Part shown: positions 11,151 through 22,869 of the stretch, in pieces
Layout of the letters: each line of letters begins with the position of its first letter
Position numbering within the stretch: position 1 is the stretch's first letter
Assembly (NCBI GenBank): GCA_023548195.1
Contig: JAJHZJ010000028.1
Span: forward strand, 3,359,001 to 3,423,000
DNA from: Bettongia penicillata ogilbyi
Lineage: Eukaryota > Chordata > Mammalia > Diprotodontia > Potoroidae
Direction of reading: 5' to 3'
Length of the DNA: 64,000 bases
Notes under the pieces: generated by a model
Seen by the model: the letters and a program-made list of their open reading frames with translations, nothing else
Told to the model about the DNA's origin: nothing
Databases searched by the model: none
Program-made: the position numbers and the translations under genes

Positions 11151-11874
11151 AATCACAGGTCTCCAACCAGAAAACTACTTTTCTTTTGATGGTTCCCCCT
11201 CCCCCCACTGGTGAAAATTTTCTTAAAATTCATCAATGTATCTTCTTGCCTTAAGAGAATAGGATAAGCCTAGTTGAATTTATCTCTGCTGATTAAGGTT
11301 CTGATAATTCTAGAGAACAGTGATTTTTCTCACTCTATGGGATTATATAAATACGCTGTTGTAGAAGTACAGGAAATGGGTTTTACAAAAATAAAGAAAT
11401 TGAGCACTTCAGTTCATCCAAGTTGTACTACCTTAGTGAAAACCTCTGAGATAGAGTGGCAGTCTGAGGCAGTCACTCCTCCAACTACCACCCTTCCTCC
11501 AAAATTAAATAAAAATCTCCTTTGTTGCATTTTCAGACAGTGTTAACAATAGCTTCCTCCTGGTGTGAGTTACTAAATAGAGAATTGGTAACATGTAAAT
11601 GACCAGGAAGCCTTACAGATGGGTGACAGTGTTAAGAGACAGAGAGATCAGAAAGCAAGGAGGTTTGTCCTGAATTCAAGTGGCTGACGTAGAACTGGGG
11701 CTGTTACCATGGAGATCTGCTATAAATATCAGAGTCTTCCTAATCCAAAAGGTTTCTGTACACTTGTGCTTTATTCCAACCGATGCTATACCCAACAATT
11801 TGCCTCCTCCTCGATTTCACTTGGTTGCCTGAACGGTCAGATGGTAAATCAAGGAAGAAAATGGAGATTTAGAG

Positions 11875-12100
11875 CTAGCATGTTCTAGTGGAAAGAGAGG
11901 TGAACAATGATTCAGGAGACTTGGGTGGGAATGCTCTGATACTTTACCCATGGGACTATGGACAAGCCACTGATCCTCTCAAAGTTTTACGTTCCTCATC
12001 TTTAGAGCTGGGGTAATAACTCTTGTACTATTAGGACTCAAGATTATCATCAGGAAAGCACTTTAGAAACCTTATGATATATAACTCATATCAATATAGT
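11875..12100 (+). repeat. MIR SINE, sense
   Basis: Head (tgttctagtggaaagagagg), core (gggactatggacaagccact) and tail (gaaagcactttagaaacctt) occur in MIR order. Confidence 0.65.
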
Positions 12101-12105
12101 GCCTT

Positions 12106-12358
12106 AGGGCAACTAGGTGGCGCCATAGTGTCCAGAGTGCCCAGCCAGCAGTCAGGGACTCATATTCCTGAGTTCAAATCTGCCCTCCGACATTTAACTA
12201 GCTGTGTGACCCTGGAGGGCAAGTGTTAACTCTCTTTGCCTCAGTTTCTTTATCTGTAAAATGAGCTGGAGAAAGAAGGAAATGGCAAGCTACTCTAGTA
12301 TCTTTGCCAAGAAAACCCTAAACAGGGTCACAAAGGGTCAGACATGACTGAACAGCAA
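12106..12358 (+). mobile_element. MAR1-type tRNA-headed CORE-SINE, sense
   Basis: Begins agggcaactaggtggcgcca, with a B-box-like gagttcaaatctg and tail strings atctttgccaagaaaaccc and gtcagacatgactgaacagc. This SINE type is typical of marsupial genomes. Confidence 0.88.
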
Positions 12359-12361
12359 AGT

Positions 12362-13147
12362 GCTTCAAGCAAAGCGCTTTGCAGGTATACTTTCATTTGA
12401 TCCTCAAAACAATCGCTTTGAAGTGATTGGGTGCATGTGCATGGACCCTAATTCTAAAATCACATTTCTATTTAAAAGTCACATTCTCTGTAGCCTCAAA
12501 ACACAATCCGAGGCAATTTCTCTCCAGCCCAAGGACGTAGCCTGCCCCAGCAACAACCGTCATCTCCCTTCCTGACACAGCAGCCAGCTGCTCCTATAGA
12601 ACTTGTTAGTCTGAGCCAGCTGTGTACTAACTGAACTGGCTGTGCACTGGGTCATAAGGACATTTACTACTCACTGACCAATCATATGTATCCTAGACTT
12701 AGACATACGAATACTCCCTTACATTTATCTTGTCTAACAAGACATTGATGAGAGTAGCCTGGTATTCCTTAATTCTTCCTAAGGTGTTTCAGGCCTAAAA
12801 CTATACCTCCATTGAGCCCCACATTGGACTATTTCCCCATGAACTCTGGGTAAAATACCTACACAGTAGATACCAAAAGTGCATGTTCCCTTAAGAACTA
12901 ACCACTCCCTAATCCCTCTCTGCATTACCTAGTCAGCATATTTGGCACATGTTTTACTATAGAATATCCTATATAAATCTTATCTGTACCCCTATGTGGT
13001 TGCAGGTTCTCTAAGAACTCATGCGTAATAAATCTTTACCACCTTGACCTCAACAATGCTTGAGTCAGTGAATTCTTTTCCAGATGGCCCATGTAGGGAA
13101 TTCTAGTCTTGGAGTTCCTGTACCTCTATCTCTCCAGCCATCATCAG
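12362..13147 (+). mobile_element. Solo LTR of an endogenous retrovirus, sense
   Basis: About 0.79 kb aligned over its full length with the inverted copy at 58672-59550. It contains a TATA element TATATAAA (12970-12977) and, 50 nt later, a polyadenylation signal AATAAA (13027-13032) followed by a U5-like segment with aacaatgcttgagtcagtga. No gag, pol or env sequence adjoins it, so it is a solo LTR. Exact ends are uncertain by about 10-20 bp. Its TATA-driven start would face GABRR1, about 13.5 kb downstream. Confidence 0.75.
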
Positions 13148-13154
13148 AAAGAGG

Positions 13155-13320
13155 TACTTAGGTTATCTCCATTTTACATCTGAGGAAACTAAGACAGAGA
13201 AAGTAGTCAGAGAAAGACTACTTGACCTGTGCCTAAAATAACTCAACCAGCAAGTATCTGAGGTCAGTTTTGAATTAGAATCTTCCTGATTCCAAGTCCA
13301 GTCCTCTACCTTCTATATCA
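13155..13320 (-). repeat. MIR SINE, antisense
   Basis: Antisense core: ttttacatctgaggaaacta, aaccagcaagtatctgaggt, ttcctgattccaagtccag. Confidence 0.7.
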
Positions 13321-13435
13321 AGGATGAGAAACCTTCTGCCACCACATGTGGCCTGGAGGCAGCAGGTTCTCCACTTCTGCACAATATCATGCTGCCCCTA
13401 ACACTGACATACTTATGGGTATATGTATATACAGA

Positions 13436-13690
13436 TAGGGGCAGCCAGGTGGCTCAGTGAATAGAGTGCAAGACCTGGACTCAGGAAGACCTGAGTTCAA
13501 ATCCAGCCTCAGACTTACTAACTGTGGCCCTGGGAAAGTCACTTAACCCTGTTTGCCTCATTTTTCTCATCTATAAAATAATCTGGAGAAGGAAATGGCA
13601 AGCCACTCCAGTATCTTTGCCAAGAAAACCCCAAACAAGGTCACGAAGAGTAAGACACAGCTAAAATGACTGAACAGAATACATAGATAC
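13436..13690 (+). mobile_element. MAR1-type CORE-SINE, sense
   Basis: Complete: ggggcagccaggtggctcag head, gagttcaaatccagcctcag B-box region, gagaaggaaatggcaagcca tail, A-rich end (aaaatgactgaacagaatac). Confidence 0.9.
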
Positions 13691-14744
13691 ACAGACCTAT
13701 AACTTGATAGGAATACACATTTACTTGTATCTTAGAGAATTGCTTGGAGGCACTAAGAGGTTCATAGTCCCAAAGAAATTTTGTATCAGAGAAAAAAAGC
13801 ACTAAAATTTGGTTGTCCTGACTCCAAGGCCAGGTCTTTAATCATTATACTACCCTGCGTCTCAAAGTGCCAAATGAGGCTACTTATTAAAGTGTGTTTA
13901 GGGGGCGATGAAACCTAGAAAAGATGAGTTAAAGAAACAAACTGGGGAAAATGGTGCTGATGTCTAAAGATTTAAGACAGAACCCAAATTTAGTGGATTA
14001 AATAAATTGCTGCCAGAAGAATTTAAAAGCTAGTGGATTCTCATAGAAAATGGAACTGAAAGCAATCTTCCTCTACACCTCCCCCTGCTCCACCCAAGTT
14101 CATTTCATTAAAGTTTTTGGCCTTTGATTTTCTTTCCTATTCCTCCTCTCTACCCTCTCCTCTTAGGGTAATTAAAAACACTCGATTCCTAAACAAATTT
14201 TTTTTCAGAGCACTGTACCTATAATTTTCCTCTCTAGTTCTTCCAAGGAAATTTTACAAATACACACAGTCACAATAGGAGTAATTCAGAGTCAGTGTTG
14301 AACAAAAGTGCAGCTCCCATCCAAGCAACCTATCCCAATGGGAGCTCAACGGTTAAAAAAAAAAAGACTCTGAAAGATTAACCAGGAAGTCACAATATCT
14401 AGGCCACAGTGTGGTAGCCCCCTGTGACTTCAGATTCTCTTAATCTAATAAAGTACATTTAGAAAGAATTGTTAGAGAATTCCAGGAAGGCTTACATGCA
14501 GTGTCCCCTTGAGCTAAACCAACCTTCTGAATGTTCAAATGACCTACTTGTTAAAGGTCACAGTCCATGGATAGAAGGTTAATTACTTATGTGTTCACCA
14601 AGGAAAAGGGTAGGCAACTGTTATCAAGTAACAGTATGCATCTTCTAAGTAGTCTTTTGTTGCTTCATATGGAAGTGACAGGAATGAACAGCAATGCCTT
14701 AATGGTGGAATCACTTCCATTGTGTGGTGTTACATATAGCCGCA

Positions 14745-14930
14745 GAGGTGGTGGAGTCAGAGTCTTGGAGTAAGAGGTCTTGTGTTCGAATCCCAGCTCC
14801 AGTACTTACTACCTGTGTGAAATTGGAGGGGTCATTTCAACTGTCTGAGCCTGCATTTCATATGGAAGAGGAGAAGACTGGATCGGATGACTTCTACAGT
14901 CTCTTCCAGCTCAAAATTCTATAAATAATA
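14745..14930 (+). repeat. MIR-type SINE, sense
   Basis: Head with tgttcgaatcccagctcc (B-box-like), then ctgtctgagcctgcatttca and a diverged tail. The stretch 13700-14740 shows no gene. Confidence 0.6.
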
Positions 14931-14935
14931 ATGGC

Positions 14936-15000
14936 CAACATTTGTTGTTGCTATTGTCCAATCATGTCTGACACTTTGTGACCCCATTTATGGTTTACTT
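14936..15000 (-). mobile_element. MAR1-type CORE-SINE, antisense, 3' part (split by HAL1 C)
   Basis: Antisense SINE 3' end (caatcatgtctgacactttg) running into ccccatttatggtttactt, which is one copy of the HAL1 C target-site duplication. The SINE resumes at 16313. Confidence 0.82.
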
Positions 15001-15404
15001 CTATTTTTTTATCCTTCAGATTTTATTTGACGGATTCTTGATATTTCATAGAATTGTTAGCTTCCACTTGCCCAATTCTAATTTTTAATGAATTATTTTC
15101 TACAGTTAGCTTTTGTACCTCCTTTTCTATTTGACCAATTCTCCTTTTTAAGGAGTTATTTTGCTCAGTGTAACTTTTTACCCAATTTGTCAATTGTATT
15201 TTTAAAGGAATTATTAAATTTGTCTTCTACCTCTCTAATTTGACTTTTAGAAGACTTCTTGAGATTTTCCAAAAAGGTTTTTTGCATTTGAGACCAGTTC
15301 ATATTCCCCTTTGAGGTTTCAGATGTGGGTATATTGACCATGTTGTCCTCTCCTGAATTTGTGTTTTCATCTTCCCTGTGATCAAAATATTTCTCTATGG
15401 TCAT
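15001..15404 (-). pseudogene. HAL1 element C ORF1 N-terminal part
   Basis: ATG at 15404 opens 79 codons (MTIEKYFDHREDE, then NMNWSQMQKTFLENLKKSSK), followed by a stop. The coiled-coil heptads continue in the sequence to about 15050. The RRM-like and C-terminal domains are missing. Confidence 0.8.
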
Positions 15405-16312
15405 TGTTTTTCTTTGCTTTTCCTTGCTTGTGATGTTTCCTTTTTTTTGCCTTTTAAATTTGATCTCTGTTTCTGGGACCCAGAGGGTGCTGTCCCTACC
15501 TTCTGGAGCTAGGGGCCTGATTACTGGTTTTCTTGGTGGTGGAGGCTGGTGTGTACCTGGTGTTGGTATGTGCCTGCTCCTTCACCCTGGGGCTTGGGAT
15601 ACCCCACTGATCCACTGAGGTGGGGCTTGCTGCTCGCTTCCTGGGATGCCTCACATCCTCTACTGGTCCTCTTCAGCCACAGCAAGAGGGAACTTTCTCG
15701 TTAATGCTCCTAGCCTCCCTAGAAAAACACTGTTGTACCTGGTCTTTCTGCTGCCTCCACTATTTCAGGATTTTTCCTGGGGCAATATTCTCTGCATTTT
15801 TTTCCCAGAGTCTATAAGGGAGGGTGAGAGTGACTTACTACTTACTCTTCTATCTTGGCTTCTAGAAGTTTAAGTGGTGACTTTCAGACACTTAGTCTAT
15901 GGGCTGATAGCCCTAGGAACAGCCGCTGCTGCTGCCATAGGCCCTGTGCAGGACTGCACTTCTCTCTCACCCAGTTCTGACAGAAACCCCTTTCCTGCAC
16001 TGAAAGGTCTGGGAATCACCACTGCAGCCAGTAATTCAGTCCCCTGGCATCTACTCTAGCTTTGCTATGGTCAGGTCTGCCCTGGTGCAGCTTGCATGCT
16101 AGACTGTGCTCGCACTCCTGTCCCAGTCCAGTGCAATAGACCCTTCCTGTTGACCTTCCAGGTTGTCTTGGGCTGGAAATTTGTCACACTCTGTCTCTTT
16201 GTGGATTCTGCCACCCTGAATTTGTTCAGATTCACTTTTTAGAGGTATTGGAAGGGGTTTAGGGGAGAGCTCAGGTGAGTCCCTGCTTTTACTTTGGCAT
16301 CTTGACTCTGGC
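15001..16312 (-). mobile_element. HAL1 element C, antisense, 3'-truncated inside ORF1
   Basis: The 5' end (minus strand, ccagagtcaagatgcc) matches the other HAL1 5' ends. It has about 0.9 kb of 5' UTR and the N-terminal part of ORF1, then stops at the A-run at 15004-15010. Both edges abut a diverged 19-bp duplication of the host SINE (14982-15000 and 16313-16331). A canonical AATAAA (complement of 15022-15027) lies about 12 nt before the A-run. The copy therefore looks like a reverse-transcribed, prematurely polyadenylated or internally primed transcript, not a later deletion. Confidence 0.8.
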
Positions 16313-16516
16313 CCCCATTTAGGCATTTCTTGGCAAAGATACTACAGTGGCTTGCCATTTCCTTCTCCAGATCATTTTATAGAGGACTGAGACAAACAGG
16401 GTTAAGTGACATACCCAGGGTCATACAGCTAGTAAGTGTCCGAGGGCAGATTTGAACACAGAAAGAGAAGTCTTCCTGACTCCTGGCACTCTGTCCTCTG
16501 GGTCACCTAGCTACAG
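16313..16516 (-). mobile_element. MAR1-type CORE-SINE, antisense (right part)
   Basis: Continues from 15000: cttggcaaagatactacagt, aagtgacatacccagggtca, ctggcactctgtcctctggg and the tRNA-like head ending cacctagctaca. Confidence 0.87.
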
Positions 16517-16766
16517 CTGAGATTTGTGTAGTGCTTACTATATGGCAGGCACTATGATAAGCACTTTACAATTACTGTCTTAATTTCATTCTCACAACGA
16601 TACTGGGAGATTGGGGCCATGATTATCCCCATCTGACAGATGAGGGAACTGAGGCAAATAACTTGTCCAGGTTCACACAACTAGTAAGTGTCCTAGGCCA
16701 GATTTGAACTTGGATTTTCTTGACTTCAGGCCCAGCTCTCTGTCCACTGAGCCATCTAGTTGCCTC
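16515..16766 (-). repeat. MIR/THER-1-type CORE-SINE, antisense
   Basis: Tail gtgcttactatatggcaggc with its L2-like 3' end, core gaactgaggcaaataacttg, and head ctctgtccactgagccatct. Nearly full length and placed tail to head against the preceding SINE. Confidence 0.8.
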
Positions 16767-17790
16767 TATGATCCTAACAATATTTACAGAAAATAAGACA
16801 TGAAGGATTTTAATAAATACTGGCTTATGAATTTGTCTGGATACCTAACAAACCTGAGCTCTAGCTTCAGATTTAAGATGCTTACACGAACCCAGAACCT
16901 GCTACTTAGTCCTATCTTGTTCTCTCTGGTAGATATCTTGACTCTGTGGATAGCCTCTTGCCTCAAGTGATGTTACACCCATGTTCTGAAGCAAAAAGAG
17001 GGCATAAGCATAGCTGGTGGTAAGGGCAATGGCAGGCAAGGGAAGGTGCCATGGTGAAGCATGCAGTGGAGGGGACAGGGATGGGCTGCTCTTTACAGCA
17101 GGGAGCAAACAGGCCTTGTTGAGATTGGATATCACTGACTTTAACTCTGAGACAAACCTCTGCTTGTTCCAAAGTTACAGCTGACCTTTCTTTTTGGTTC
17201 TCCTGCTTTGGTTTCCGTGCAATGATATTTGCTCACCTGCCCTATAGATGTCTAAGGAAAAGGCCTAGGCTCAGTGTTCTTTCGCTCCAGCCAGAAGCAG
17301 CCAGTAGTCAAATCTGCTGGCTGCTGTAGTGTGGGAGTCTATGGACATAAACATATGCTGAAAGTTTCTTAGACTGTGCTGCCTCCACAGTTTTGAGCAT
17401 TGGTTACCAACGTTTCAGCTTCTGCTTCTTGGGGAGAGAAGTGAACACCCATGTCCTGAATGAGAATGTCCTGTACTAAGGTATGGTCCCTGTAGGAGTG
17501 TGAGAACCCTAAGGCCCAGAGGAAATGGTCATGCCACTCTCATTTAACTGGAGTTAGGGTGATTGGAGAAGTCCTCCAGGACATTTACACTGCCCTCTAA
17601 CTTTTGGGATCCAGTTGCTTAGGAATCCATATCTCTAGGAGCTCTGGCCAGTCTAGATCAAGGTGATTTCCTGCTTTTAACATCTGATTGCTCATTTACT
17701 GACCCTATAAGATATGCCTTACCATCTCTTGCTGAGTCCTGGTGACATAGAGGTGACCATGTACCAAAGGTACCCATGGCAAAAGGGATG
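16767..17790. other. Unannotated intergenic sequence
   Basis: I see no conserved gene, RNA or clear repeat here. Short open frames on the minus strand at 16902-17172 show no family resemblance. Confidence 0.5.
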
Positions 17791-17799
17791 GTAATAGAC

Positions 17800-18900
17800 T
17801 GTGCCAATATCTTCAGGGTTCTATATAGCAACCTGCCATGGAATAGGCTGCCCTCAATGACCCAGTCTTGTGGCTAGTGAAATTTAACAAAAGGGTAAAC
17901 TGAGATAGTACTCCAAGCAAAATAACATTTATTAGTGGAAATCTGTCAATAAATGGATCAATGACTTTCCTCCATTTATGCCAAGACCCCCACCAAAAGG
18001 ACAATTCACCTTTATAGGTTTTGGGTAGTACAGAACAAAAAATAGAACACAGTCAATGACATTATGGGATTGAGGCAACATGATTGCTTACAAAGCTGAA
18101 GTGTATGGAAAAACATGATTGTTTGAAAGTTTGGTAATGGGGGCTATCAACAATCTCCCTTTTTCCTGCACGACACTAAGAAATGCTCATTATTAGAGTC
18201 CAGGTGTAAGGTCAGCATATAACAGAGCAGCCCTCTATGTGCAGCAGACCAGACACACTTGAAGAATGGCTTGCTGTAAACATACTAGAACCCATTTCCT
18301 TGTGTCACATGCATCACACCAGGTCAGCTAAATTCCTTAAGGGCAAGAACATATCAGTGATTAACAGGAGAGCTGGATTTCTAAACTTAACTCATTGAAG
18401 GCCAGCTGAATTCTGAACCAAGTTCAGAGACAAAGATCAATGACTTCAGAAATAACAGGACAAAGGCAATTCATTGTAAATAAGGTCAATAAGAAAATGA
18501 TACAATCTTTATCAATCTTTATTTTCTCACCTGGAAGGCAAGGCTGAGACCAAGTTTGCCAATGTTGCACCATCTGGCAGTGTACTTGGACTGAGATTTA
18601 ACTGTGGCCCCCAGAGGCTCTGTTCCAGTCTTTCCTGGGCATCTTTGCTGTTTCTAGTCACTTGGCTTAGATCTCAGCAAAGTTTTACAGTTTAAGAGGG
18701 TCCCATCAAAACTTGTTCCCTGAAGAAGGTTTGTGCCTGTCCTGTGGGCTGAGCGGATCATCCTTGCCCAGATGCCCACAGCCATAGTTAAGGAAGAGAC
18801 CCTAATACCTCTGTAGCACCTTAAACAACCTTTTCCTTTAATAATTCACCTTTTTATGCCAGTAGCTGGAAGCCTGAGCCCTGATAGAACCAGGGTGCAT
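17800..18900 (-). mobile_element. Possible LTR or retroviral fragment, antisense
   Basis: On the minus strand a TATA-like CCTATAAA (complement of 18011-18018) is followed about 80 nt later by AATAAA (complement of 17928-17933), the spacing expected for an LTR promoter and polyadenylation site. No coding remnant is visible, boundaries are guessed, and no second copy occurs in the window. Confidence 0.3.
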
Positions 18901-20424
18901 CTGAGAATTTCCTGGAAATATTATTGCAAATTTTTTTGCAATAAGACATTAGTTGTCATGGATACAATCAAGGGATGACCTCTCCAGGCCAGACAATCAC
19001 TAGAACATCATGATGCCCAGCTATTACTCTCTGCTTCTGTGAATTCCCGATATTCTGGAATTCTTAGGCTCTAGTCATTAAGCCAAATTCTGCAAATGTC
19101 TACAATTTGGTAAGAATTCAAGATGGAGATGATTTTTAAAAAGAGTTTAGAAAACACAAATTGACCCAGCCTGAAGATTATAATGCTTTTCTTATCCTGG
19201 AAATTACCCAGTTTCTTCCCTTTGTTATCTTGCTGGTCAAAAATATGACACTACATAATAACCTAGTCTTCCACTGTGACTTAAAGGTAGTTCACTTCCA
19301 TTTTGCCTACCACAACTCCCAGTACTTGTGGTCAGGCCAACACTTCTCTGGTCACTCCCCTACCCCCTTCCCTTCAAAACCAAGACTTCATGTATGATCT
19401 TACCACAGTAAAGGCAGATATAAGGACTTACATAAATATCTGACTTCATCAACCTGCTTCTAACTGTGCCCATGGCCAAAGGTTATACCTATTTCCTGCT
19501 AGAACAAACAAACCCATGCCCTCAAAGAGTTTCTGAAATCAAATTTTTGTAGAATCAAACTCCTGTGAAAGGTTCATTCATTTGCTGATCTTTCCTACTC
19601 CAATATTGTGAAGAAAAAAAAATGAAGACTTGTTATTTTTTTTCTTTCTCTTACTTTATTTTTTATATATAATTCATTTTTTGGTTTTCAACATTCACTT
19701 TCATGAGAATTTGAATTCAAAATTTTCTCTCCATCTTTCCCCACCCCTTCCTTCAGTCTGTCCTCTCTTCTATTATTCCACCCTTCTTTCATCTTCCTCC
19801 CCTCTACTTTCCTGTGCAGCAAAATATTGCCTGTACATTTTATTTCCCAGTTGCATGCAAAAACAATTTTTAACATTCATTATTAAAACTTTGAGTTCCA
19901 TATTCTCTCCCTTCCTCCCTTTCCACCCATCATCATTGAGAAAGCAAGTAATTCAATATAGGTCATACATGTGTAGCCATGCAAAATACTTCCATAATGG
20001 TTATATTGTGAAAAACTAACCACATTTCCCTCTATTCTATCTTGCCCTCCATTTATTCCATTCTCTCCCTTGACCTGTCCTCCTGCAATAGTGTTTACCT
20101 CTGATTATCCCTTTACCCAATTTGCTGTCCTTTCTATTATCTTCCCTCTCCTATCCCCTTCCCCACTGCCTTCCTGCAGGGTAGATTTCCATATTCAACT
20201 GAGTGTGTGCTATTCCCTCCTTAAGCAAAATCCCAGAGTAAGGCTCACTTATTCCCTTTCATCTCCCCCCTTCCCCTCTATTATAAAAGGTCTTTCTTGC
20301 CTCTTTTATGTGAGATGATTTGCTACATTCTACCTCTCCTTTTCTCTTGCTTCTAGTACATTCCAGTCAACAGTAAATTTTATTTTTAAGTATTCTCCTT
20401 TCATATTCAACTCATCCTGTACTC

Positions 20425-20540
20425 TCTGTCTATGTGTGTATATATGTATGTGCATATTATATATGTATAGGTATGTATATGTACATGGGTGGATGTGTGT
20501 ACATATTTATGTATATATATATTTATATATATGTATATCT
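20425..20540 (+). repeat. (TATG)n/(TA)n microsatellite in HAL1 D 3' UTR
   Basis: Interrupted tatg, gtat and tata units over about 115 bp, at the position matching the (TG)n run in HAL1 B. Confidence 0.8.
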
Positions 20541-20676
20541 ATATTTTCCCTCTAGCTCCCCTAATACCGAAAAGGGTCTCATAGTTACAAATATCATCTT
20601 TCCATGTCGGAATGTAAACAGTTGAACTTTAGTAAGTCTCTTATGGCCTCTCTTTCCTGTTTACTATTTCCTGTTT

Positions 20677-21780
20677 CTCTTGATTCTTATATTTGAAAGT
20701 CAAATTTTCTATTCAGCTCTGGTCTTTTCAACAAGAATGCTTGGAAGTTCTCGATTTCATTGACATTCTATTTTTTTCCTTGAAATATTATATTCAGTTT
20801 TGCTGGGTAGGTGATTTCTGGTTTTAATCCTATCTCCTTTGACCCCTGGAATATCAAATTCCAAGTATTTCCATCTCTTAGTGTAGAAGTTGCTAAATTC
20901 TGTGTTATCCTGGTTGTATTTTCACAACACTTGAATTGTTTCTTTCTGGCTGCTGTAATACTTTCTCCTTGACCTAAGAATATTGGAATTTGGCCACAAT
21001 ATTCCTAAGAGTTTTCCTTTTGGGGTCTCTTTCAGGAGGTCATCTGTGAATTCTTTCCATTTCCATTTTATCCTCTGGTTCTAGAATATCAGGGCAGTTT
21101 TCCTTGATAATTTCTTGGAAGATGATGTGTAGGCTCTTTTTTTTATCATGGTTTTCAAGTAGACCAATAATTTTTACATTATCTCTCCTGACTCTATTTT
21201 CCAGGTCAATTGTTTTTTCCAGTGAGATATTTCACATTGTCTTCTATTTTTTCATTCTTTTAGTTTTGTTTTATAATTTCTTGATTTTTCATAAAGTCAT
21301 AAGCTTCCATCTGCTACATTCTAATTTTTAAAGAACTATTTTCTTCAGTGAGTTTTTGAACCTCCTTTTCCATTTGACTAATTCTGCTTTTTAAGCTATT
21401 CCTTTCCTCTTTTGCCATTTAGGTTAGTCTATTTTTAAAGGTGTTATTTTCTTCAGCATTGTTGGGTCTCCTTTAGCAAGCTGTTGACTCGTTTTTCATG
21501 ATTTTCTTTCATCACTCTCATTTGTCTTCCCTATTTTTCCTCCACCTCTCTTACTTGACTTTCAAAATCCTTTTTGAGCTCTTCTATGATCTGAGACCAT
21601 TTCATATTTTTTTGGAGGCTTGGATATAGGAGCCTCAACCTTTCTGTCTTCCTCTGGCTGCATGCTTTGGTCTTCCTCTGATTGTATGCTTTGCTCTTCC
21701 TTATCTGAAAGGATGGAAGAAAATACCTTTTCATCAAGAAAGTAACCTTGTATATTCATATTTTCCCCCTTTGGGGGCAT
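20677..21780 (-). pseudogene. HAL1 element D ORF1, decayed
   Basis: ATG at 21780 starts MPPKGENMNIQGYFLDEKVF. The reading then shifts frame; 21737-21531 holds KNMKWSQIIEELKKDFESQV. Further pieces match the RRM-like and C-terminal domains of copy B down to about 20677. Several frameshifts; not functional. Confidence 0.82.
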
Positions 21781-22869
21781 TTCCCCAGTGAGTGACTTGA
21801 CTTTTGAGTTCTTTGTCAAGTGGAGGGTATACTACCCCAGGATTCAGAGGTTTTGTGCAGCTGTTCTCTGAGATATCTCTAGAGACCTGTAAGTTCTCAG
21901 TTCCTCCAAAGTGGCTTAGTCAAGGGAGAGGTGTTTACTCCTCTTCTGGCCTGCACTCTGGTCTGTGAGCAACCACAAACACTCTTTTCTGCCCTGGAAC
22001 TTCGAGTAGGATTCCTTCTCCATAGCCACCACCAGCTCTGCCACTCCAGTGCTCCTCCTCACCCCAGGACCACCACTCAGGACTGAGACCTAGATCAGCA
22101 GTTCAGTTCCCCCAGGATCTGTAGGCCAAGAGCTCCAGAAGTGGCTGCTAATGCAGCAGTGGCTGCTGCCACCCTGGGGCTGGGTCGAGACCACATTCCC
22201 CTCTCACCCAGGTGAAAGAGCTTTCTCACTGACCTTTGAAACTGTCTTTGGAGTTTGTGGGTTGAGAAATCTGGAAACTGCAGCATCTGCCTGTGATTGA
22301 GTGCCCTGAAGCCTGCTACACTCCCATTGGTGTAGGCATGGCTCATGCTAAGCTGGGCTCTACCCTGCTCCAAGCCCAATGGGATAGTCCCTTCCTGTCA
22401 GCCTTCTAGGCTGTCTTGGGCTGCAAATCTGTTTCACTTTGTCATTTTGTGGCTTCTGCTGCTCTAGAATTTGTTGAGTCATTTTTACAGGCATTTTAAA
22501 GACTTTGGGGGAGAACTTGAGTAGTTCCATGCTTCTACTCTGCCATCCTGGCTCCTGTACTTGTTCTTTATGTTATTATTCCCATAAGAATGCTATAATA
22601 CACAGCTGTTTATGTTCCTTCTCTTCTTCCTCATTCCCTTCAGTTTTTCTTCAACTCCTGGTCTGGAATCTATTCTAGTGATCAAATTAGACCTACAAAT
22701 AAAGTTTATAGTTCAGTAAGATTTGAGTTGGGAGAGATGAGTGGGGAGACATAAGTCTGGACAACACAAATACCTCCGTTGGGTCCTTTGAGATATATGG
22801 GATTGTCCAGATGGACATACAATTGAGTTCTATAGTACTTGATAGTTTACAAACTCTATTTTTCTTCTA

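Larger units (their letters stand above)
19639..22558 (-). mobile_element. HAL1 element D, antisense, full length
   Basis: The target-site duplication is acttgttattt (19628-19638) and acttgttcttt (22559-22569). The minus-strand 5' end ggagccaggatggcagagta matches the other copies. It has 5' UTR, ORF1 remnant, then 3' UTR, 2.9 kb in all, with no ORF2. More diverged than copy B. Confidence 0.87.
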
